Part shown: piece after piece, positions 1 to 10,972 of the stretch
How the letters are laid out: each line of letters begins with the position of its first letter
Numbering within the stretch: the stretch's first letter is position 1
Origin: Ascaphus truei
Lineage: Eukaryota; Chordata; Amphibia; Anura; Ascaphidae
DNA: 64,000 bases
Assembly (NCBI GenBank): GCA_036426205.1
Contig: CM071570.1
Span: 72,536,887-72,600,886 of the forward strand
Reading direction: 5' to 3'
Translations under genes and position numbers: made by a program
The notes under the pieces: model-generated
What the model was told of the DNA's origin: nothing
Seen by the model: the letters and a program-made list of their open reading frames with translations, nothing else
Database searches by the model: none

Positions 1-136
1 ACAGGCAACTTATAAATGAAATGGTGATAAATTAGGAGAATCCTTGATGGAGAAGGATTTAGGAGTGCTTGTAGACGGCAGGCTTAGCAATAGTGCCCAA
101 AGTCATGCAGTAGCAATGACGGCAAACAAGATCTTA
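1..136 (+). mobile_element. CR1 LINE fragment, 5' side of a split copy
   Basis: This is the reverse-transcriptase-to-C-terminal part of a CR1-clade non-LTR retrotransposon. In broken frame it encodes a stretch around LGVLVDGRLSNSAQSHAVA, the segment after the RT palm that CR1 elements keep. The same sequence occurs in a second CR1 copy at 34500-34607. The copy stops at 136 and resumes at 6184, so the intervening DNA is a later insertion. It is fragmentary, with no complete ORF. Confidence 0.8.
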
Positions 137-662
137 CAGTGGCGGCCGACCTGAGTCTAAGTCAGCTAGATCAGCTAGGCTCTCAGATTATCCCGGTTAG
201 GTGCGTTTTTTTGTCGTTTTCGCCCGGAATGAACTGCGTTATTTTCGCGCTCGTGATATTAGCATTTTATTCTCGCTGTCTGCAATATTGTAATGCCGTG
301 TAAAAACTCAGGGGGGCGTTTGCGAGCTGTTGTCTTGGAAGTCTAATACCTTTGCGGTTCAACCTACATCAGTACACAGTCTGTGTGTGCGCACGCAGTA
401 ATTGTAAATTTGCATATTTAAAGTATACATGCATTTGCAGTGCTGTTCTGCAGTAGAGTATGCCTCATTTGAAAATTGTTGAAACGCATAGGCGTGTACT
501 GTACTGTAACAGTGTCACATTTCGGCATATATGCGCTCTCCCCTCGCTCAGGATAATTAACTGCACTGCAGGGTATTTCAACTTCTTATCTTCTCTACAA
601 TGCAGTACATCTCTCCCACACCATTCCTTTGAACGTGTCTGGTTTCAATCACATTCCTGCTT

Positions 663-1930
663 GACAGCAGAAATTTATTGCGCATGCGCCTGTAACTTTG
701 CCCACCACTGCTTATGGCGCATGCGTCACCCAACCCCCCCCCCCTCACCAGAGAGTCGTTAATTTTCTGAATCTTGCCATTGTGTTCTTAATCCGTCCAT
801 AACCGAGCTACAAAGCCTCACTGCGCCTGCGTGTAATTCTCTTTGAGATGGGAGCTACTTAGCTGCTTACTGCGCATGCGTCACCCAACCCCCCCTCTCC
901 ACAGAGTCGTTAATTTTCTGAATATTGCCATTGTGTTCTTAATCCGTCCGTAGCCGAGCTACAAAGCCTCAATGCGCCTGCGTGTAATTCTCTTTGAGAC
1001 GGGAGCTTTGAGGCTTTGTTTACGGCAACGTTTTGGAAAATCCCTTCTCGAATTTGATTTGCACAGAGCATCACCTTGATATTATAATAATAATAGCATG
1101 TTTTTGTATAGCGCTGCTAGTTATACGTAGCGCTTTATAGAGACATTTTGCAGGCACAGGCCCCTGCCCCGTGGAGCTCACAATCTATGTTTTTGGTGCC
1201 TGAGGCACAGGGAGATAAAGTGACTTGCCCAAGGTCACAAGGAGCTGACAACGGGAATTGAACCAGGCTCCCCTGCTTGAAACTCTCAGTGCCACTCTGT
1301 CTTTTACTCACTGAGCCACTCCCTCTCATATTACGATATTCAATCTGTGCATTTGCCTGCACATGGTTGATTTCTGTGCTTTTTATGTACTGTATTTGGG
1401 GGTTGTATTTGGGGGTTTATTGATCAAATTATTATGATGAACTGCCTTTTGAAATTACTGTACTCTACTCTACAGTATGTAATTTCTTTGAACTGCTGCA
1501 CAACTAATCCTTTATCCCTCCCCCACGCACACACAAACTATTTTCGACAGACACCTCCACAGAGTCATTAATTTTCTGAAGTTAGTCATTGTATTTTTTA
1601 ATCCGTCCCTAGCCGAGCGTCAATCGCCTCATTGCGCCTGTGTGTACTCTAATCCTCTTTGAGATGGGAGCTTGCTGCTTACTGCGCATGAGTCACCCAA
1701 CCCCCCCTCTCCACAGAGTCGTTAATTTTCTGAATCTTGCCATTGTGTTCTTAATCCGTCCATAGCCGAGCTACAAAGCCTCACTGCGCCTGCGTGTTAT
1801 CCTCTTTGAGATGGGAGCTAGCTAATTACTGCACATGACTCACCCAACCCCCCCCCCCAACCCATTGAGGCTTTGTTTACGGTAACGCTTTGGAAAATCC
1901 TTTCTCGAATTTGAAATGTAAATCTGATTT
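663..1930. repeat. Interrupted tandem repeat, about 160-180-bp unit
   Basis: At least four copies share the blocks gcgcatgcgtcacccaaccc, cagagtcgttaattttctga, ttgtgttcttaatccgtcc and a GAGATGGGAGCT end. They lie near 663-860, 860-1030, 1540-1690 and 1690-1840, with a partial copy to 1930. The array is broken at 1080-1330 by a SINE. Copies ending near 1020 and 1875 carry ttgtttacgg, a TGTTTAC forkhead-type core. They sit inside the left end of the 6-kb transposon and may be subterminal repeats. Bases 137-660 and 1331-1540 are unrecognised sequence. Confidence 0.75.
1082..1330 (-). mobile_element. CORE-SINE (MIR-like, tRNA-derived head, L2-like tail)
   Basis: Read on the minus strand, the element starts with a tRNA-derived head (gagtggctcagtgagtaaaa, then an internal B-box-like ggttcaattcc). 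It continues with the conserved CORE (gtgaccttgggcaagtcact, then ctccctgtgcctcag) and ends in a tail with agcgctata and an ATTATTATTATAA run. This order is the diagnostic layout of MIR-type CORE-SINEs, mobilised by L2-clade LINEs. It interrupts the tandem repeat at 663-1930. Confidence 0.85.
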
Positions 1931-2252
1931 GCACAGCATTGTGAGTATTGAGAGTTAAAAAAATCATTAACTGATTCATGTTGTTTTGTCATTCATTCTT
2001 ATTCATTAGAGTACTGTGGGTGTGGGGGGGTGGGTGTTGTCAATGATTATGATTAGCAGGAATGTGAATAAATATTTATTTTATTTTATCAGGAACCAAA
2101 AAATGAATCATGAATAATACATAATGCAGTCTTTATTAAGTTCTTCTGGCAGATTGAAATTGGATAAACATTTAGAAAACATTTGTAAAACATGGGGAAA
2201 CATGAATAATGCCCATTTATAAGAATATTATTTAATAATATATACTGTAATG

Positions 2253-2253
<1 letters not shown>

Positions 2254-2296
<43 letters not shown>
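2254..2296. repeat. (TA)n microsatellite
   Basis: An almost pure alternating TA run of about 40 bases. Confidence 0.95.
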
Positions 2297-2299
<3 letters not shown>

Positions 2300-2403
2300 C
2301 TGCATTAATGGCGTTTTGCACCATGCAAGGAATCGGCCATGACGGACAATGTGGTGGACTTTCTGGTTTAATCACGGGAACTGTAAGACCATACTGTACT
2401 GTT

Positions 2404-3080
2404 GTGCTGAACTGTGCTGTACATGTTTTGACCTGCTGAACTTAAATAAAGGAGATGTTTTGACCTGCTGTACTGTATTTAACTTACTATTTTAACTTGC
2501 TGTACACACACACAGGACCTGCACAATTCCAGTCCCTGAGGGCCGCAAACAGGCACAGTTTTCAAGGTTGTCCTGAAAACCGGGCCTGTTTGCTGCCCTC
2601 GAGGACTCTAGTGGTGCAGGTCTGACTGACAGTTTTGCACACCATCCCACTGTACTGTATATGTTTCTTTAATAAAGGAGATGTTGCGTTTTGTATACTG
2701 TATTTTATGAATAAAGTTTTTTTTGTAATCACAGATAAGACCATACTGTTGTGCTGAACTGTATTGTACATGTTTTGACCTGTTGTACTTAAATAAAGGA
2801 GATGTTGTTGTGTGTTTTTTAACTTGTATTTATACAGAAATGTTTTAACTTGCTGTACACACACACAGGACCTGCACAATTCCAGTCCCTGAGGGCCGCA
2901 AACAGGCACGGTTTTCAAAGGTTACCCTGAAAACCGGGCCTGTTTGCTGCCCTCGAGGACTGTACTGGTGCAGACTGTTTTGCACACCATCCCACTGTAT
3001 ATGTTTTGACTTGCCGTTCTTTAATAAAGGAGATGTTGCGTTTTGTATATTTTATGAATAAAGAATTTGTTTTTAAAACG
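2404..3080 (+). repeat. Tandem duplication of a ~350-bp unit with a palindromic hAT-like core and repeated AATAAA
   Basis: Two units begin gtgctgaactgt and run to about 2750 and 3080. Each contains a ~108-bp palindrome (2515-2622 and 2868-2974) with outer arms ggacctgcacaattccagtc and, inverted, actctagtggtgcaggtc, and inner arms ctgagggccgcaaacaggc and gcctgtttgctgccctc. That is the hallmark of a short terminal-inverted-repeat element, probably hAT-derived. Between palindromes the plus strand repeats aataaaggagatg, so six or more polyadenylation hexamers lie between 2440 and 3255. Nothing coding is evident. Confidence 0.7.
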
Positions 3081-3278
3081 TGACTGTAAACCATACTGAC
3101 TGACTGTAAATGTTTTTACTTTCTATACATAAATATTTTCACTACTGTAGCAGTAAACCATACACCTGTTGATGTTTTGAATTGCTGTGCACTTAAAATG
3201 TTTCTACATTGTATAATATTTGTAAATAAATGTTTTTGTACTTATTCCACCAATAAAAGAACATGTTGATTTGTTTTA

Positions 3279-3752
3279 GGCCTCGGTCCCGCTGCGCTCG
3301 TTGGCGCGGGCGGCAATGTAGCGAGTTCCCCACCAGCAGGGGAATCCTCGCGAGCCGGTCCCGGTCCCCACTGGCGGCACAGCTGACTACACGCTGTCGC
3401 GCGTCAGCCGCTGGAGACACCAGAGAATGGTGTTTTCTAGCTTTGACGCGTGACGTGTGTGGCTGTGAGCCAATGGGGAGGGGAGGCTGCGGGAGGGGGA
3501 GGGGAGGCTGCGGGAGGAGGAGAGGCTTCGGGGAGCGGGGAGGAGTGTGGAGTGAAAGCAGGTGAGTGCCTTTCTCTGTGTGTGTGTCTGTGTGTGTGCG
3601 TGCGTGCCTGTCTGTGTGTGTATGTGTGTGCCCGAGTGCGTGAGTGCCTGCCTCTGTCTGTCTGTGTGTGTGTGTGTGTGTGTGTGTATGAGTGCGTGAG
3701 TGCCTGCCTGTGTGTGCGCGCGTGTGTGTATGAGTGCGTGAGTGCCTGCCTG

Positions 3753-3786
<34 letters not shown>

Positions 3787-4038
3787 AGTGCCTGCGTGTG
3801 TGTGTGTTTAATACTTACCGAAGCTCCAGCTCCAGCCCGAGTCCGTGGAGGGGGGGGGGGGAGAGTAGCGTGTCCCTCCGCTCAAGCCACGCCCCCCCTC
3901 CCTGTCAAACCGCCCACCACCCGCCCACCTCCCGCTCCGGCTCCCGCTCCCTACAGACCGCATATCGCGGTCTGTGTATCTCAGCGCACCGCCTGTCAGC
4001 AGTGCGGGTGCGCTGACTCTGGGAGCGGGGCCTTAGCC
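3279..4038. mobile_element. CpG-rich Harbinger-like MITE, TTA target duplication
   Basis: Flanked by TTA on both sides (3276-3278 and 4039-4041). The ends are inverted: ggcctcggtcccgct on the left, ggctaaggccccgct on the right read inward. A 3-bp TWA duplication with GC-rich ends suits PIF/Harbinger MITEs. The interior is CpG-rich and holds a long degenerate (GT)n tract at about 3575-3815. Open frames there are translated microsatellite, not genes. Confidence 0.6.
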
Positions 4039-4206
4039 TTACATTGTTCCATTGGCTCCATTGCTACTGTAACAAAATACAGTGTTTCTAGAATGTCGAG
4101 GCATACTGCACTATTTACTGTAGGCATGCTCAGTATAAGAGCATTAAAAAAAATAGAAGACACATACTGTACTGTACTGTATGTACTGGCACTGTATACT
4201 GTAGAA

Positions 4207-4536
4207 CAGCGGTGCGCAAACTGTGGGGCGCGACCCCCAGGGGGGGCGCGACACTGCCGACGGGGGGCGCGGGGTTTACAGAGGCCCCGCGCGCTTCCCG
4301 AAGGCACTTAAATTAAGTGCCGGGGGAGCTGCAGGGCCTCTGTAAACCTAACTTACCGTGGCTCCGGCGGCTTCCTCCCTGCGGCGCCATGACGCTGCGA
4401 GGTCATGTGACGTCACGTTGCTATGGCAACGTGACGTCATTACGCCGGAGCGCGGGTAAGTTGGGGTTGGGGGGGGCGCGGGAGCGAGGGGACAGCCATC
4501 AGGGGGGGCGCAGGGAAAAAAGTTTGCGCCCCCCTG
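4207..4536. mobile_element. 330-bp hAT MITE with perfect 8-bp target duplication
   Basis: The 8-bp direct repeat CTGTAGAA flanks the element at 4199-4206 and 4537-4544. The termini are CAGCGGTGCGCAAACT and, inverted, CAGGGGGGCGCAAACT (14 of 16 matching). CAG...CTG ends plus an 8-bp duplication define hAT. A related copy lies at 7320-7696. The interior contains the palindrome acgttgctatggcaacgt. Confidence 0.9.
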
Positions 4537-4544
4537 CTGTAGAA

Positions 4545-4704
4545 GACACGTAATGTATGTACAGTACTGTGATACATGTAGAATAAATGCATTGTTTTTA
4601 TTTTTTCGGGTTTATTACACAGTATACTGTATATAAAAAAAGTATTGTATACTGTACGGCCGGAAAATATCAGCATACTGTTTCAGGTACAGTATTCTAT
4701 CCTA
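4545..4704. other. AT-rich spacer with TACTGTA motifs
   Basis: No gene seen. The segment is rich in tactgta/tacagta words, as is the rest of 2300-5100. Confidence 0.5.
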
Positions 4705-5760
4705 ATCAATAACAACGGCCACTAAACTGTAGACTCCGGTACGTGGGTTTTTCAATCCGATTCAGCAATGTGCAGGCATTGTTACACAAAGCGATATTAT
4801 CCATCGAAATCCCTCCATTAGCCATTTTCTTTTCTGAGGAAAAATAAAAAGAAAAGTTTTACTGTAATGGTCAGCCCTCTAAAGAAGTTCCCAACCAGTC
4901 CCACCAATAATTTTCTCGGGGGGCGTCTCCTGGTCACATGCGCATGCGCCTACCGTTGATAAATCGACACGCATATGCGTTTCAAGAAGGTTCCAATGCG
5001 CATGCGCCTAGCGTTCCACCAATTGTTCAGTACTGTATCTGAAGTACAGTACTGTAGAAGCCGCTCAGCCCATGATATCGCTTACAGGAGAATCGCTTGA
5101 CTTTTGAATCGCACCGATATTGATACTGTATTGTCAAAATAAAAAAAACACAGACAATAATACGGCAACAATACTCACCATAGAATTTCCCATTCAGCTG
5201 GCGCCGGCGCCAGTCCACTGCCAGTCCAGTGTTCTTGATCATCCACGTCGAGAGTTTGCAGCGGGACTAGTCCACCTGTAGTCAGCTGATGAGGCTGGAA
5301 ATTGCTTAGGTATATGCAAGCTTGATCGAAACTGCACGCGAAATCCGGCTCAGGCTTTCTGGATAGACAGCAAGGATTGTCACTGACGGTGGGACCGTTA
5401 TTGGAAGCCGTTGCTGGTGCATTGCTTGGCAGCGACTGTCGTTTCTTAGTTGGTTTTAACACGACCCTCCGCCTTTTGCCGTCTGCATGAGGAAAAGGCC
5501 GGTGATACACACCAATACCCTCCAACAAATTGTGGCTCAATACGATAAAAACAGGGATCGCTACATAACCTTTTCCTTATTGCACGCTTCCACGTATGAG
5601 GAGCTGGCGAAAATTTGTAAAAGTCATAGTTTTCGATAAAATACTGATAAATTTGAACAACTGTTGCCATCTTATCATCTGTTGCACTAATCGCGGCCCA
5701 TATCAAATACGCGTAACTTCTGTCGGGTTTTTGGAAAGAGGGCTGCACTTGAACACTCAT
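4705..5760 (-). CDS. Divergent forkhead-domain protein carried inside the 6-kb transposon (two exons, probably frameshifted)
   Basis: Exon 1 starts with ATG at 5760 and encodes a forkhead (winged-helix) DNA-binding domain almost at the N terminus. Residues 11-24 read KPDRSYAYLIWAAI, matching the forkhead N-terminal signature. They are followed by an IYQYFIENYDFYKF helix, a recognition-helix region TWKRAIRKRLCSDPCFYRI and wing motif GGYWCVSP. In Fox proteins that helix is usually WxNSIRHNLS; here the Asn and His contacts are replaced by Arg and Lys. The domain frame stops near 5446, while an overlapping frame (5175-5540) stays open with a basic patch GKRRRVVLKPTKK, so a one-base shift near 5500-5520 probably joins them. 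Exon 1 ends at a good donor (ATG|gtgagt, 5173). A plausible exon 2 (acceptor cctcag at 4834-4839, stop 4705) adds about 40 residues. Joining these exons exactly leaves the frame unresolved. I cannot assign a Fox subfamily. Confidence 0.65.
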
Positions 5761-6183
5761 GGCGGGCGGCGGGTCTCTGGAGAATACTGTAACCGAAACT
5801 GGTCTTTGTCTTTCTTTAATATGAAAAGCCTAAATTGATACATTTTTGCAACCTCTTCCTTCAGTCTCAAGGCCAAGTTACAATAGCACACTGTGGCATC
5901 TTTTTTAAACGAAACACCTGCAAGTCGACACATTACTGAAGCGCATGCGCATTACAATTCATGAATATCTGCCATCTGGCGGACACGCGAAGAATTGCAA
6001 CCTATTAAATCCGAACCATTCTCAATAAACGCATCAACCGCGCGTCAACCGCGCATGACCCGCGCATGACCCGTGGCTCAGAACACAAAATGAATGCGGC
6101 ATGCTCCCGGTGAAGTGCGTCGCATTCCAGCAAAAAGCCAGGGAAAAACCGGCGATGTGTTACAATCAGATGAGCCGCAGCAG
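5761..6183. other. Right end of the 6-kb transposon, upstream of the forkhead gene
   Basis: It includes tandem gcgcatgaccc copies near 6045-6070 and the terminal inverted repeat. It is the likely promoter side of the forkhead gene, but I see no convincing TATA box. Confidence 0.4.
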
Positions 6184-6960
6184 TATCTTGCATTAAACGG
6201 GCAATGGATGGAAGATAAGTAAACCTAATTATGTCGCTTCATAAAGCATTAGTAAGACCATACCTTGAATATGGAGTACAATTTTGGGCACCACTCCACA
6301 GAAAAACATTATGCAACTTGACAAAATGCAGAGAAGAGCCACCAAACTAATAAAGGGGATGGATATTCTGATTCAAGAGGAGAGGCTAGCTAAATTAAAT
6401 TTGTTTACATTAGAAAGAGGTGTTTTATAGGGGATATGATAACTATATACAAATATATTCGGGGCAATACAAGGAGCTTTCAAAATAACTATTCATCCCA
6501 AGCGCAGTACAAAGGACTCGGGGTCATCCCTTATGTTTGGAGGAAAGGAGATTTCACCAGCAACAAAGGAAAGGGTTCTTTACAGTAAGGGCAGTTAAAA
6601 TGTGGAATTCATTACCCATGGAGACTGTGATGGCAGATACAATAGATATCTTCAGAAAAAAGTTAGACATCTTTTTAGAAAGGAAAGGTATACAGAGATA
6701 TACCAAATAAGTAAACATGGGAAGGATGTGGAACCAGGGAGTAATCTGATTGCCAATATATGGAATCAGGAATTAATTTATTTTTCCCCTTATGAGGTAT
6801 TATTGGATTATATTTCACTGGGAGTTTTTTTTTGCCTTCCTCTGGATCAATATACTGTAAATACAAATATAGGATACAGTACCTGTCGTCTACATTTAAC
6901 ATCGGTTGAACTTGATGGACGTATATGTCTTTTTTCAACTTCATCTACTATGTAACTATA
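6184..6960 (+). mobile_element. CR1 LINE, 3' part of the split copy
   Basis: This continues the element at 1-136. Broken frames encode the CR1 C-terminal region: LEYGVQFWAPL, then QRRATKLIKGMD, then a short stretch around VKMWNSLPMETVMADTID near 6597-6660. The 3' end is an AT-rich ctatgtaactat microsatellite-like tail, typical of CR1/L2 termini. A parallel copy lies at 34914-35720. It is a pseudogene with many frameshifts. Confidence 0.85.
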
Positions 6961-7319
6961 CTATGTATATATGTATATAACGATATGAGAGAAATGCATT
7001 ACTTGAAACTTGAATATCATATGGTTTCAAATACTGCAGAAACAAGGGAGGTTAAGTAAATAAATCAATAAGCCTGCAGCACATTTTAAGGCATTACAAT
7101 AGAATTCAAATAGAAAATGACTTGACACACAAGAATATTGATTTATACTATTTTAACAAAACAATGAGCTGAGTAGGAGACTTGGTGATCAGAACTGCAG
7201 ACTGAGCAGAAATTAAATCCCATGGTAACTCACAAATACGGCAAGTGCATAATTATACATGAAGTTTACATTGCTGGTTTCCTGCTACAAAAAAAGACAC
7301 ACTAAAGAATATAATCAGG
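6961..7319. other. Unannotated AT-rich sequence
   Basis: I see no gene or recognisable repeat here. Confidence 0.5.
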
Positions 7320-7696
7320 CAGCGTTACGCAAACTGAAGGGCGCTAGATTTTTTTTTGGGGGGGGGGCGCGGGCGTTGCAGAAGTCCCGCGCTCTTCCCT
7401 AAGGCATTTAAATTAAATGCCGGGGGACCGTACGAGGCCTCTGCAACTTCACTTACCGTGGTTCAGAAGCTTGGTGTCAGGCGTCGGTATGGCATCGCGG
7501 CATCAAATGATGCCGCAGTGTCATGGGACGTCATGGTTGCCCCGGTAACGTGACGTCAAATGATGCCGCGAGTCATGTGACGTGACGTCATACGACCCCG
7601 CGGCGTCATATGACGCCGTGCAAGGTAATGTGGGATGGTGCTCTAACTGAGGAGAGCAGGCACGGGGGTCCTGCAAGTAAAGTTTGCGCGCAACTG
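7320..7696. mobile_element. hAT MITE related to 4207-4536
   Basis: The termini are CAGCGTTACGCAAACT and, inverted, CAGTTGCGCGCAAACT. The flanking 8-bp repeats are taatcagg and caataagg (6 of 8 matching). The interior shares ggcatttaaattaaatgccg and cacttaccgtgg with the 4.2-kb copy, and holds several TGACGTCA-like palindromes. Confidence 0.8.
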
Positions 7697-7789
7697 CAAT
7701 AAGGGATAAAAAAGACACACGTCTCACACAGGTTCCCCAAGTCTGTTTAAGTCTCTCCCACGTCAAATAGTGCTACTGTAGCTGATTTA

Positions 7790-9200
7790 GGTTTTGCCGC
7801 CCCCTCCCCTCCCCCCCCTCGCCTTATACTCTCCCCCTTCTCCGCTCTCTCCCCTCCACATCTCCCCTCATATCACTCAATTCTCCCCATTATCACTCCC
7901 CCCTCTCTCCTCTCACTCTCCCACTCTCTCCTTCCTCTGCTTCATACCCCACACCCCCTCATCTCTACTCATCCCCTCAACACCTCACCCTCCGTGCTCT
8001 TCTCCCCTGATACTCTACCCCGCTCTCTTCTCCCCGGATACCTACCCCCCTCGCTCGAATCCCTCACTCCTTCATTCATCTTCGCACATCGCCCCATTAT
8101 ACTCCCTACTCCCCCCTCTCTCTACGCTCTGCTCTCCCACTCACACTCCCCCACCTCTCTCCGCCCCCTCCACTCCCCTTCTCTTAGCCCGCCCTCCTTA
8201 TACTATACTCCCCCTCATACCCCCCCATTTCTTCTCTCCTCACACTCTTTTGTGCTTTTTTACATGTCCATAGACCAGATGTATAAGATTTCTCTAATTA
8301 ACATGCAATTAACCTACGCACCATGTATATCATTTAAGAATAACTGTTGGGATGCCAGGGCCTTGTCCAAACATATTACAACCAAGGGGAAAAGATGACG
8401 AGAAACCGCACCGACCACACCCCCCGACCCCCCCACTCGACAATAACAACGAGACCCTGCCCTCAATGGGACATAACGAAAAAATACACCCACACCATCC
8501 AATACATAAAAATATACACCACCCCCCACAACATATAAAAAATACCCCCCAATACACTATAAAAATCAACCCACCCAATACATATAAAATTAGACTTACC
8601 TTGTGGATGGTCTCAGGTCGGGCCCGCGTGGCAGAGGGAGGGGGGGGGGGGAGGGGAGTGGGTGATGAGGGGGAGCGTGCGCTGCTGGGGTCGATGGGGG
8701 CGGGAGGGAAGTGGCTCCGGGTGGGGGGGGGGAGAGCGCCGGTGCTGCGAAGAGAGAGGGTGAGAGTGTGAGGGGAGAAGAGAGAGGGGGGAGTAAAAGA
8801 GGAGAAGAGAGAAGGGAGAAGAGAGAGGGGGAGTATAAGGGGAGAAAAGAGAGGGAAGGGTGAGGGGAGAAGAGAGAGTGGAGAGTATAAGGGGAGAAGA
8901 GAGAGAGAGGGGGAGGGGAGAGTATAAGGGGAGAAGAGAGAGGGGAGAGTATGAGGGGAGAAGAGAGAAGGGGAGAAGAGAGAGGGTGAGAGTGTGAAAG
9001 GAGAAGATAGAGGGGAGTATAAGGGGAGAAGAGAGAGTGGAGAGTGTGAGGGAAGAAAAGATAGGGAGTGTGAGGGGAGAGGAAAGAAGGAGTGTGAAGG
9101 GGAAGAGGTGCAGAGAGTGAGGAGAACGTAATGGAGATGTGAGGGAGCGTAAGGGGAGAGGGAGAGATCGCGAAGGAGGGAGTGTAAGGGGGGGGAACAG
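7790..9200. repeat. Pyrimidine/purine foldback, 1.4 kb
   Basis: Bases 7795-8245 are almost pure C/T on the plus strand, and 8640-9190 almost pure A/G, so the arms could pair. The centre (8250-8635) contains, on the minus strand, cctgagaccatccacaaggt followed by gtattggggggt repeats. The same module is seen near 38310-38400. The open frames across it are low-complexity proline/serine artefacts. It is probably a member of the hAT-like family at 38.3 and 47.8 kb. Confidence 0.6.
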
Positions 9201-9215
9201 AGAGGGCTGGGGTTC

Positions 9216-9290
9216 CCCAGAATTTCACAATCTTATTTTATGATTCCTTTACAAAAAAGGAAAAGGTTAAAGATTACTGCCCTATCCTAT
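9216..9290. mobile_element. hAT remnant, 3' part
   Basis: The sequence ggggttccccagaatttcac and the following aaaggttaaa...actg block match the right half of the hAT element at 29473-29681. The left part was lost. Confidence 0.5.
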
Positions 9291-10207
9291 CTACGCCATT
9301 AAGTTGTGGTGCCTTTTAATTGAAAACCATATCAATAATGGTTTTCCTGTGCATAACATTTAATGACTGCAGAAGGATCTTTTATAGATGTAATCTGAAG
9401 ATGGGAGGCATAAATGAGGAAATTCATGTACTCCCATCTGCAGATTAGAGATTGCATTGGGTGAAGAGGCCTCCGCAGTCTCCAAAAAGTATGCACAAAA
9501 AAAAAAACCTTGTACCATTGACATGTTATTCAATTAAAATGTATCACAACCTACAAAATATCTCTTAACCGCTCACACAAGGCACTTTTTTCTCTTTTTA
9601 GTGACATTATTTTTTACTTCACAGAGCTGCTGTTCAGGGCCATGTGTTATGCAAATCTGTTTGCAAAATATAATTGTAGTGTTTGACATAATTAAAGCAG
9701 TCGCCAGTTATTAAACATTGGTCTTTATTGTACGTATCATTTGTAGGCAAAAAAAATCCTGGCTTTCAAATGACAAGTTAGCATTATAGAAATGGGTTCA
9801 CATTTGTGGTGTTGCTTATATTAACACAGAATACAAACAGCTTGGGTAAATGATTATTGAAATCACATGCATATGCCAATGTACATGTCTGCTCTTTTCA
9901 CAAGTACAAATTGAATTATTTAAGGAAATACCAATTGACTCATTTGCATATGGTTGAAAGCTTGCAGCTGGGATATTGTAATTTAGAAGTTCATTAGCAC
10001 TGCACAACAACAGACCATTTCATTATTTTTTAATTAGGGCACCAATTAGTGATGGATTCTCATTATGGTTCATGGAAATGCCAACATGGCTGCAATGTCC
10101 CACACGCTACCATTTATTTTAGTTGCACACTGAAAATATGGAGAAGAAAGTATATTTTATTGTGTGTATTGGGTAAGCTTGAATCCCATGTTTATTAATG
10201 TATTAAT
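9291..10207. other. Unannotated AT-rich sequence
   Basis: No gene, repeat or conserved motif recognised. Confidence 0.5.
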
Positions 10208-10212
10208 ATTTT

Positions 10213-10972
10213 TGTAGCCCTGTGTGGTTTGGGCTATAGGTCTGCCCTCCTCCTGGCAGTAATACCTGCGTAAGGGCAGGTTTGCCAGGAGCATTCATGG
10301 GTTTTCCCCACTTCATGCAATGCAGTGAGTCAATGAAGGCAGTGTCATCAGGCTCTGTGTCCAATAGAGACATGGGGGTGGTGCCTGCTGGAGCTTGCTT
10401 AATGCACTGTCACTTCCAATTTAGTCAGTCTGCCCCTACCGGGAGAGGGGCAAGGTTACCCAGACCAAGCTGCCAGGGCCCTGGCAAGCTTGAGGCCTCC
10501 CTACGGGGAGTGAGGGAATACCACATACCTCCTATCCTACCAGAGGATAGGGGAAGAGCTGGAACCATTCTCGGTGCCCTTGGCTGGGAGTGAGTTCAGG
10601 GACATCCTGAGGGAGACAGCCTGCTGTATGATCTGGCTGCTAAATAGAAGAGACCAAATAAAGAGGAACTGCATTTTTACCTATACCTCCTGCCTGAGAG
10701 TGGAGTATATTGGGAGGAGGGGAGCATCATTCTTTGCAGATTCTTCACCCCATACAGCTGGGGGCTGCACAAGATGGAGGCGCTGCACGAGTATGTGAGA
10801 TTGAGGCACAACCCCAGAAGCCTGTCCTGTCCATCCCCTATACCATCATGCGGGAGACTCAGAGCCCCCTTTTGCCAGCAGGTATGCACCACCCTAAGAC
10901 ATGTAGCCGGAGCAGTGTATTCCCTAGGAGACCCTATGTGAGATTGGGGGTGGAGGGGGAATAAGGGTTACA
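10213..10972 (+). mobile_element. Solo LTR (760 bp)
   Basis: The unit begins TGTAGCCCTGTG and ends GGGTTACA (TG...CA). It is flanked by tttt on both sides (4 bp; 5 bp if an A is counted). A polyadenylation signal, ccaaataaagagg, lies at about 10656, where the R region of a plus-strand LTR should be. Short ORFs inside it are not supported as genes. No internal retroviral sequence adjoins it, so it is a recombination-derived solo LTR. The family is not identified. Confidence 0.65.

Larger units (their letters stand above)
137..6183. mobile_element. 6,047-bp DNA transposon-like insertion with TA target duplication, carrying a forkhead gene
   Basis: The left border reads agatctTA|CAGTGGCGGCC and the right border GCCGCAGCAG|TAtcttgc. 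Joining the flanks and removing one TA gives agatcttatcttgcatt, exactly the uninterrupted CR1 sequence seen at about 34919. The ends form imperfect inverted repeats (CAGTGGCGGCCGACCTGA against CTGCTGCGGCTCATCTGA, 13 of 18 matching). The element holds GC-rich repeats near its left end, a SINE, two short hAT-like palindromes, a Harbinger-like MITE, a hAT MITE and a forkhead gene 420 bp from its right end. I see no transposase, so it is probably non-autonomous. The superfamily is not assigned: TA duplication suits Tc1/mariner-like groups, but the size and ends are not typical. Confidence 0.7.

Noticed and set aside
3263..4311. Cys/Val-rich and Arg/Gly-rich ORFs
   Set aside because: They translate a (GT)n tract and CpG-rich MITE sequence, with no start context or homology.
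7794..9228. Pro/Ser/Leu-rich ORFs of 130-210 residues
   Set aside because: They lie over C/T- and G/A-rich low-complexity DNA and overlap in several frames.
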